From the NCBI RefSeq assembly GCF_003384725.1, contig NZ_QNVV01000011.1, positions 1 through 64,000 of the forward strand: DNA of 64,000 nt. Direction: 5' to 3'. The notes beneath the pieces are model-generated. The model was not told the origin of the DNA, did no database searches, and saw nothing but the letters and a program-made list of their open reading frames with translations. Below, piece after piece: positions 58,486-64,000 of the stretch. How positions within the stretch are numbered: the stretch's first letter is position 1; each line of letters begins with the position of its first letter. A program made the translations under genes and the position numbers. This stretch comes from Chryseobacterium pennipullorum (GTDB lineage: Bacteria > Bacteroidota > Bacteroidia > Flavobacteriales > Weeksellaceae).

Positions 58486-59319
58486 ATGAGGCTGTCCATT
58501 ATTATTGTTAACTATAATGTTACCCAGCTGCTCCGAAACTGTCTCTTATCCGTTCAGAGATATATCAAGAACATTGAGTATGAGGTGATCGTTATAGATA
58601 ATGCTTCTACAGACAGCTCGTGGGGAGATCTTATCCCTGAATTTCCTCATGTACATTTTATTGCCTCTGAGACCAATGGTGGCTTCTCAAAGGCAAATAA
58701 CCAGGCTATAGAAACAGCAGCAGGGGAATATGTACTTCTTTTAAATCCTGATACTGAACTGGAGGGCTTCTATATGGACGACCTTCTTAATTTTGCGGAC
58801 TCACAGCCTGATTTCGGATGTATGGGAGTAAGGATGCATGATGCACAGGGAAATTTTCTCCCTGAGAGCAAACGTTCCGTTCCCGATATGTTCAATTCTT
58901 TTGAAAAGCTGTTTACCAGTTTTAAAAAGAACAATTCAAAATCCTATTACAGGAGTGATATCGAAGAAAACGCCATCGCTGAGGTAGATGTGGTGACGGG
59001 TGCTTTTTTATTGGTGAAAAAAGAAGTGTACACAGAAGCAGGTGGACTTGATGATGCTTATTTTATGTACGGCGAAGATATTGATCTGTGCTTTACATTG
59101 TTGAGAAACGGATATAGGAATTATTATTATGGTAAAGCTTCCATTCTTCATCACAAAGGAGAAAGTACTGTAAAAGACGAAGTATATCTGCAAAGATTCT
59201 ACGGGGCCATGCAGATCTTTATTGATAAATATTACAAGGAAGATAAGCCGGTTCAGTATTCATTTTTGAAAGCCGGGTTAAAACTTCGCTATCATATTGA
59301 AAAGATCAAACTGAAATAA
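58486..59319 (+). CDS. glycosyltransferase family 2 protein
   Basis: A 277-residue GT-A enzyme, probably sugar transfer to a surface polysaccharide or lipid carrier. MRLSIIIVNYNVTQLLRNCL starts the fold; VIVIDNASTDSSWGDL holds the first Asp pair; GGFSKANNQAI, LLLNPDTELE (D-x-D-equivalent NPDTE) and FMYGEDIDLCFTLLRNGY (E-D-x-D acceptor motif) are typical of the rhamnosyltransferase-like (WbbL) subgroup. It is co-transcribed with recR, with a one-base gap and no polysaccharide cluster around it, so the acceptor is unknown. Confidence 0.9.
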   Translation: MRLSIIIVNYNVTQLLRNCLLSVQRYIKNIEYEVIVIDNASTDSSWGDLIPEFPHVHFIASETNGGFSKANNQAIETAAGEYVLLLNPDTELEGFYMDDLLNFADSQPDFGCMGVRMHDAQGNFLPESKRSVPDMFNSFEKLFTSFKKNNSKSYYRSDIEENAIAEVDVVTGAFLLVKKEVYTEAGGLDDAYFMYGEDIDLCFTLLRNGYRNYYYGKASILHHKGESTVKDEVYLQRFYGAMQIFIDKYYKEDKPVQYSFLKAGLKLRYHIEKIKLK

Positions 59320-59394
59320 TTAAAAGGGATCAGGTACAAAAGTTGTGGGGTCCAGGCAAAAGCTTGAGTTAATGCTATGAAGAATGACAAATAA

Positions 59395-59420
59395 AAAAGC
59401 AACCCGATTGGGTTGCTTTT
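59395..59420. terminator. bidirectional terminator between convergent genes
   Basis: Eleven-base stem AAAAGCAACCC / GGGTTGCTTTT with a GATT loop, flanked by A and T runs. Confidence 0.88.
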
Positions 59421-59444
59421 GTTGTATATACAAGAATACTCTTC

Positions 59445-59798
59445 TTATTTAGTAGGAGCCGGTGTCTGTACCGGTGCTGTTGTTTTAGAAGCAGGAGCTG
59501 TCTGCTGTTTTGCAGGGGCTTCTTTCTTCGCTGGTTGTTGTTGCGTAGGAGCAGCCTGTGAAGGTTTACCTGTGATCACAACGCTTAAAAGGATAAGAAC
59601 GATGATAGTTCCGCCTAGAGTCCATGTTGCTTTTTCCATGAAATCATTGGTTCTTTGTACTCCAAACTGTGCAGAAGATGCACCGCCGAAAGTACTGGAA
59701 AGGCCTCCTCCCTTAGGGTTTTGAGCCATAACGATAATCACCAATAAAACACTGGCAATCATAACAAGAACCATCAATAGTGTAAATATAGTATCCAT
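59445..59798 (-). CDS. secG: preprotein translocase subunit SecG
   Basis: A 117-residue inner-membrane subunit of the SecYEG channel. Helix 1 (~2-24, FTLLMVLVMIASVLLVIIVM), the conserved cytosolic loop QNPKGGGLSSTFGG (~26-39), and helix 2 (~60-77, LGGTIIVLILLSVVI). The C-terminal tail (~80-117) is an Ala/Pro/Gln/Lys/Thr low-complexity region, typical of the phylum. -7 box on the minus strand at 59824-59831. Confidence 0.93.
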   Translation of the reverse strand: MDTIFTLLMVLVMIASVLLVIIVMAQNPKGGGLSSTFGGASSAQFGVQRTNDFMEKATWTLGGTIIVLILLSVVITGKPSQAAPTQQQPAKKEAPAKQQTAPASKTTAPVQTPAPTK

Positions 59799-59823
59799 TA
59801 ATTCTGATATCTTTTTGAATGGG

Positions 59824-59831
59824 CAAATTTA
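59824..59831 (-). promoter_or_regulatory. TAnnTTTG box of secG
   Basis: The minus strand reads TAAATTTG, 25 bases before the start. Confidence 0.55.
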
Positions 59832-59984
59832 ATCTTTTTTTACTGAACGACAAAAAAAGATGTTGGGAAATATGAATCAACTGCAAAAAATTGGAAATCA
59901 AACAATGATTTTACCTTTAAAACCGGATTTAAGAGCAAACCATCTTGTTTTGGTTGGTTAATACAGCTTTCTTCAAGGCAAAAT

Positions 59985-60015
59985 AAAAAAGCTACCCCGA
60001 AATGAGATAGCTTTT
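59985..60015 (-). terminator. terminator of the M16 protease pair
   Basis: AAAAGCTA / TAGCTTTT stem with a 13-base loop, and a T-run on the minus strand. Confidence 0.7.
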
Positions 60016-60031
60016 ACAAAATTAGTTGTTT

Positions 60032-62062
60032 CTATTTAAAGTCAGAATCCTTAGCCTGGTTAAGCTGATAAGACTGTACTGCGAGGCTGATGTCCATTCC
60101 GCCCATATTTTGGATGATGGTGAACGGAAGCTTTACTCCCGATACCTCTTTGTAATCTGCATAACTTGTTGGGATGGAACCTCCTTCACCAGCTTTTATT
60201 TCACCCGTTTTCAGGCCTGTTTTTACACTGTAATAGTAGGTTTGTTTTGGTCCCTTCACGACATAAGAATCTTCATTATTGTATTTTTCGATTCCTGCCA
60301 GCTTTAATTCTGTAGATTTAGCGAACGCGAGTTCCGGGAAAAGTTCCGGCTCAGTCATGGACGTTTTTTGTTTATCGTTCAATGGCATCTTTTTTCCCTG
60401 AGCTTCCATGTAGCCGTCTTTACCATCGAAAACGATCTTTTGAACGGTGTTGCCCATCATTTTCATATCCAGTGACATTTTTCCGCCTTTGGCCATAATC
60501 ATCTTCATGCTCATGTCCATTCCCTGCACCTTTGTTGTGGCATCAGTTGTAATAGAAGTCACTTTTTGAACGGCTGCCAGACCTCCGATAGCACTAATGT
60601 ATTTATCTGCGATAGAACCAATGCTTACGCTGGCATCCATTTTTTGTACTGTAGGCTTTGCCACAGGGTTTGCTTCCCTATCAAAGTATTTTACCGGATA
60701 TCCTGATTTTTCTAACCCTTCAGAAATATCAGATGCTTTACCGGCAATAAAAATTCTGGTTTGGTTAGGTAAAATAGTTGTCTTTACGGCATTGGAAACA
60801 TCTGTTGCATTAACTTTATCAATCGATTTCAGATAATTGGTGTAGAAGTCAGCAGGAAGATCCTGTATTTTCTGATTCAAAGCAAATCTTGCTATCGTTT
60901 CAGGCTTTTCTAAAGACATAATGAAACTTCCCTTCAGTTTGGCTTTTGCATTTTCCAGCTCTTCTGGCTTTACCGTAGAAATGGCATTCAGCTCATTCAT
61001 GAGCTCTTTCACCGCTTTATCAGTTACTTCATTTCTGACACTTGTCTCCGCAGAAAATTGAGGAGTGTATTTATTGGTACTGATTCCTGAATACGCACCA
61101 TACGTGAATCCGTTTTTCTCTCTAAGGTTCATGAAAAGTCTTGCCTCTCCGCCACCGCCTAAAATGTAGTTGGCAATCGTTGCTGCGAAGTAATTCGGAT
61201 CTTTCATTCTGAGATTGTTCAGATTGCCGGCAGTTAATACAGATTGTACCGCAGAAGGTACATCTACCACATTGATCTCTGTTTTCGCAACATTGGATGC
61301 CGGTTCTAAGGCTGCAAATTTGGTATTTGATTTTTTCCAGCTTCCGAAAGCTTTCTCAATCAAAGGTTTTACCTGCTCATATTGTACATCTCCGACAATC
61401 ACCAGATACGCATTATCCGGAGCGTAATATTTGTTGTATACATTCTGGACATCTGCGAGCTGGATTTTGCTGATCGATTCAACCGTTTCAAATTCCCCTC
61501 TTGAAGTGTTTTTTCCATACATCAATGCGTTGGAAACTCTTCTGGCAATGGAAGCTGCATTTTTCTCGTCCGCCTTCAGGCCCTCAATGATTCTTTCCTT
61601 AGCATTCTGGATTTCTGACGCTGAAAATTTAGGGTTCACGATCGCGTCAGCCATTAATCCCAATACTTCCGGAAAGTACTTTGAAAGTGAATTGGAAGTA
61701 GCTCCGCTGGACGAAAAATTGATATTAGCTCCTAAGAAGTCTACTTTTTTATTGAACTCATCTTTGCTCATCTTTGTAGTTCCATTATCAAGCTGACCTG
61801 CCATAAGGCTGCTTACTCCTGAGATACTGCCTTCATTATAGGGAGGCCTGTCCATGGTAAGTGTGGTGTTGACCCTTGGAAGCTTGTTGTTTTCCACTAC
61901 CATTACGGTAAGCCCATTGCTCAGCTGGAAAGTTTTTGGTTGTGCAATATTGATGGCGGGAGTAGGTCCCGGTTTTGGCATTGCATTAAGGTCTAGTTTT
62001 TGGGCAGAGAGCATTCCTGCAAATAAAAATGCTGCTGCTATATAGGTGAATTGCTTTTTCAT
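60032..62062 (-). CDS. M16-family protein lacking the zinc motif, with C-terminal LolA-like domain
   Basis: A 676-residue exported protein; signal MKKQFTYIAAAFLFAGMLSAQ. Two M16 domains cover ~40-460 (FQLSNGLTVMVVENNKLPRV; YAPDNAYLVIVGDVQYEQV; NYILGGGGEARLFMNLREKNGFTYG, the glycine-rich and R/Y substrate motifs). The first-domain position of HxxEH reads LMAGQLDNG, so this subunit cannot bind zinc and should be the partner of the active chain upstream. Residues ~475-676 form a beta-rich domain (ITTDATTKVQGMDMSMKM) like periplasmic lipoprotein carriers. It lies 9 bases after the active gene. Confidence 0.88.
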   Translation of the reverse strand: MKKQFTYIAAAFLFAGMLSAQKLDLNAMPKPGPTPAINIAQPKTFQLSNGLTVMVVENNKLPRVNTTLTMDRPPYNEGSISGVSSLMAGQLDNGTTKMSKDEFNKKVDFLGANINFSSSGATSNSLSKYFPEVLGLMADAIVNPKFSASEIQNAKERIIEGLKADEKNAASIARRVSNALMYGKNTSRGEFETVESISKIQLADVQNVYNKYYAPDNAYLVIVGDVQYEQVKPLIEKAFGSWKKSNTKFAALEPASNVAKTEINVVDVPSAVQSVLTAGNLNNLRMKDPNYFAATIANYILGGGGEARLFMNLREKNGFTYGAYSGISTNKYTPQFSAETSVRNEVTDKAVKELMNELNAISTVKPEELENAKAKLKGSFIMSLEKPETIARFALNQKIQDLPADFYTNYLKSIDKVNATDVSNAVKTTILPNQTRIFIAGKASDISEGLEKSGYPVKYFDREANPVAKPTVQKMDASVSIGSIADKYISAIGGLAAVQKVTSITTDATTKVQGMDMSMKMIMAKGGKMSLDMKMMGNTVQKIVFDGKDGYMEAQGKKMPLNDKQKTSMTEPELFPELAFAKSTELKLAGIEKYNNEDSYVVKGPKQTYYYSVKTGLKTGEIKAGEGGSIPTSYADYKEVSGVKLPFTIIQNMGGMDISLAVQSYQLNQAKDSDFK

Positions 62063-62071
62063 GGGATCTAC

Positions 62072-63385
62072 TTATTTTTTCTCAGGAACGTAATTGATGA
62101 TGATTCTCTGGTTGGAATTCAGATATTTTTTAGCTGCATTCTGCAGGTCTTGTTTTGTAATCGATCGGTAAATATCGATTTCCTTATTGATAAGATTGGT
62201 ATTTCCCATCAGTACATGGTTGGTAGCCAGGGAAGCCGCAATCCCCTGAATGCTTGAATTCTGATTGACAAACTGATTTTCAAACTGGTTCTGAAGCTTT
62301 TGGTAATCTTCATCTGAAATTAAAGTGGTCTGAAGCTTCCTGATTTCCGCATCAATATCAGTCTGAAGGGTCTGCTTGCTGGTCTGTCCCATAGGAATTG
62401 CAAAAAAAGCAAAAATACTATAGTCTTCAAGCCCCTGATTGAAGGCCGCAACCTGAAGTGCCTTTTTCTCCTGGTCAACCAGTTTTTTATATAAAACAGA
62501 AGACTTACCATTACTTAGATAAGAAGAAAGCATATCCAGAACATACGCATCCTTTTCTTTGTTGGCAGGAGTTCTGTATGCAAAAACATAGGCAGGAAGC
62601 TGAATGTTTGGGTCTGTTGCCGTTACTTCTTTTTCCTGGGTAATCGGGGTGTCTTTTGGAAAGTCTTTTGGATAGGTAGTTCCTTTTGGAATCCCGCCAT
62701 AATACTCCTGAATCCATTTTTTTGTCTGTTCAGGTTTGATATCTCCCGCTACCACAAGGGTGGCATTATTGGGAACATAGTATTTCTTGTAAAATGCCTG
62801 GAATTCTTCAAGCTTTGCAGCATTAAGATCTTCCATAGAGCCGATCGTCGGCCAGTTGTACGGGTGGTTGGTAAAAAGATTTTTCTGAATGGTTGGGAAA
62901 AGATTTCCATAAGGCTGGTTATCCATTCTCAGTCTTTTTTCTTCTTTTACAACCTCTCTCTGTGTATCTACCCCAACCTGATTGATCTCGGCATGGCGCA
63001 TCCTTTCAGCTTCCATCCAAAGCCCGAGCTGTTCGTTGTTAGAAGGGAATGTTTCATAATAATATGTTCTGTCGTTGGTGGTATTGGCATTGTTCTGCCC
63101 TCCGTTGGAAGAAACAATTTTCATCCATTCCCCTCTTTTTATATTGGGAGTTCCTTCAAATAGCAGGTGCTCAAAGAAATGAGCAAAGCCTGTTCTGCCT
63201 TTTACCTCATCCTTGGCTCCAACGTGATACATGACTCCTGTAGTAACTACCGGAGCCGAGTTGTCCTGATGGAGGATGATATGAAGACCGTTCGGAAGGT
63301 CATATTCTTCATATTTGATTTGCTGTGCATTCAGCATAAGCCCAAAAAAAGCTACGGCAGCAGCAGAAAGAAATCGTTTTTTCAT
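62072..63385 (-). CDS. M16-family zinc protease, active subunit
   Basis: A 437-residue exported peptidase; signal MKKRFLSAAAVAFFGLMLNAQ. The inverted zinc motif HFFEH (~67-71 in GRTGFAHFFEHLLFEGT) is intact, with the third ligand Glu in QREVVKEEKRLR (~145). The C-terminal inactive half-domain follows (YVPNNATLVVAGDIKPEQTK). This is the bacterial PqqL/YmxG-like two-chain arrangement, with the substrate-binding chain encoded just downstream. It degrades small peptides in the periplasm; the substrate is unknown. Confidence 0.92.
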   Translation of the reverse strand: MKKRFLSAAAVAFFGLMLNAQQIKYEEYDLPNGLHIILHQDNSAPVVTTGVMYHVGAKDEVKGRTGFAHFFEHLLFEGTPNIKRGEWMKIVSSNGGQNNANTTNDRTYYYETFPSNNEQLGLWMEAERMRHAEINQVGVDTQREVVKEEKRLRMDNQPYGNLFPTIQKNLFTNHPYNWPTIGSMEDLNAAKLEEFQAFYKKYYVPNNATLVVAGDIKPEQTKKWIQEYYGGIPKGTTYPKDFPKDTPITQEKEVTATDPNIQLPAYVFAYRTPANKEKDAYVLDMLSSYLSNGKSSVLYKKLVDQEKKALQVAAFNQGLEDYSIFAFFAIPMGQTSKQTLQTDIDAEIRKLQTTLISDEDYQKLQNQFENQFVNQNSSIQGIAASLATNHVLMGNTNLINKEIDIYRSITKQDLQNAAKKYLNSNQRIIINYVPEKK

Positions 63386-63613
63386 AAACTTGGAAATTGT
63401 TAATCAATAAGTACAAAAAGTGAATTAAATGTTACACAAAAGTGATTAAAGTTAAGTCTTTAGCCTTCAATATCAAATGTTTTTAATAGATTCTGGTATT
63501 TGAGCAGCGACATTCACTAGCATATACAAATGATTTAGTATAAAAATCTGGCTGTCTCAAACCATTCTCCATCATCCTAAAACTGCTGTAATGTCTAACT
63601 TCTGCCACGAAAG

Positions 63614-63644
63614 TTTGAATTCTCCTCTGAATACATTAATTTTG
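63614..63644 (+). promoter_or_regulatory. consensus promoter of the helicase gene
   Basis: TTTG (63614-63617), 19 bases, TAATTTTG (63637-63644). It is the best -33/-7 match in the window and lies 24 bases before the ATG. Confidence 0.7.
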
Positions 63645-63668
63645 TGTTCCCAAAAATTTTTTTGCTGT

Positions 63669-64000
63669 ATGGACTATTTGAAAGGACTCAACGAATCACA
63701 ATATGAAGCCGTTACCTCATTACAAGGACCTTTGATGGTGCTTGCAGGAGCAGGTTCCGGAAAAACGCGGGTGCTTACCATGCGGATTGCCCATTTGATC
63801 AACAATGGAGTAGACCCTTTCAATATCCTGGCGCTTACCTTTACCAATAAAGCGGCGCGGGAAATGAAAGACCGTATCGCAAAAGTGGTGGGAGACAGCA
63901 ATGCAAGAAGCCTCTGGATGGGAACCTTCCACTCTGTTTTTGCAAGAATTTTAAGAATTGAAGCTCATTACCTGGGCTACCCTTCAAATTTTACGATTTA
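63669..64000 (+). CDS. UvrD/PcrA-type DNA helicase, N-terminus (cut by window end)
   Basis: The first 110 residues of a superfamily 1 helicase, an ATP-driven 3'-5' translocase used in DNA repair and replication. It opens MDYLKGLNESQYEAV (Q-motif region), then Walker A LAGAGSGKTRVL (~23-34), motif Ia ILALTFTNKAAREMKDRI (~55-72) and the GTFHSVFARILR block (~85-96). The frame runs off the window end, so length and completeness cannot be judged. The start is supported by the consensus promoter. Confidence 0.92.
   Translation, partial: MDYLKGLNESQYEAVTSLQGPLMVLAGAGSGKTRVLTMRIAHLINNGVDPFNILALTFTNKAAREMKDRIAKVVGDSNARSLWMGTFHSVFARILRIEAHYLGYPSNFTI

Noticed and set aside
1..64000. CRISPR array, rRNA operon, prophage or integron
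   Set aside because: No regularly spaced repeats, no rRNA-like sequence, and no phage structural or integrase genes were seen on reading through.

Overview
The window looks like a chromosomal segment from a flavobacterium of the Chryseobacterium/Elizabethkingia type (Bacteroidota, Weeksellaceae). The supporting evidence is as follows. Many starts are preceded by the Bacteroidota -7 promoter box TAnnTTTG, often with no Shine-Dalgarno sequence. There is a secreted metalloprotease with a type IX secretion C-terminal tail, a GLPGLI/PNGase F-like protein, DUF2490 and DUF3108 proteins, lipoproteins starting C-K-K-D-K, a split transketolase, and a grasp-with-spasm peptide cluster. The genus is an inference; no rRNA or marker comparison was possible.

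Layout. 1-2.8 kb is a scarred edge: the 3' part of an IS256-type transposase, a small membrane protein, about 320 bases without a clear gene, then an isochorismatase-family hydrolase and a Crp/Fnr regulator that share a 17-base operator-like repeat. 3.1-10.5 kb holds map, an M20 peptidase, a beta-helix protein and an unknown protein sharing one promoter element, a DUF2490 protein, and an XRE-regulator/retropepsin-like pair. 10.5-11.0 kb is a non-coding interval with an 11-bp-phased array of DnaA-box-like 9-mers, an AT-rich stretch and tRNA-Ser(GGA). 11.1-21.9 kb is mostly housekeeping: ansA, trmH, rsmE, tsaD diverging from a very large tamB, and an Lrp-type regulator.

22.0-25.4 kb is the most distinctive accessory locus: a tight minus-strand RiPP operon with a double-glycine precursor, a DUF6624-like lipoprotein, an ATP-grasp maturase, a 60-residue unknown protein and a SPASM-domain maturase without the radical-SAM cysteine motif. 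No exporter lies in the window. 26-33 kb has a DUF4303 protein, two overlapping membrane genes, split transketolase and the T9SS metalloprotease. 33-40.4 kb is a long minus-strand block: an Na+/solute symporter, a thiol/electrophile-stress set (YjdI-like ferredoxin, OsmC, two YjdJ-like acetyltransferases, two pirins, an FMN reductase) and a DHA2-type exporter.

40.5-64 kb carries asnB, a PNGase F-like enzyme, an RsmB-type methyltransferase, yjdM, an ABC ATPase, a YceI lipoprotein, pheS, a ferredoxin-NADP reductase plus [2Fe-2S] ferredoxin pair, a LOG protein, pepD, a LURP-one-like protein, recR with a glycosyltransferase, secG, an M16 protease pair and the start of a UvrD/PcrA helicase cut by the window end. 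Intrinsic hairpin terminators are abundant and separate most units; the operon statements below rest on spacing and these hairpins. No CRISPR array or rRNA was seen.
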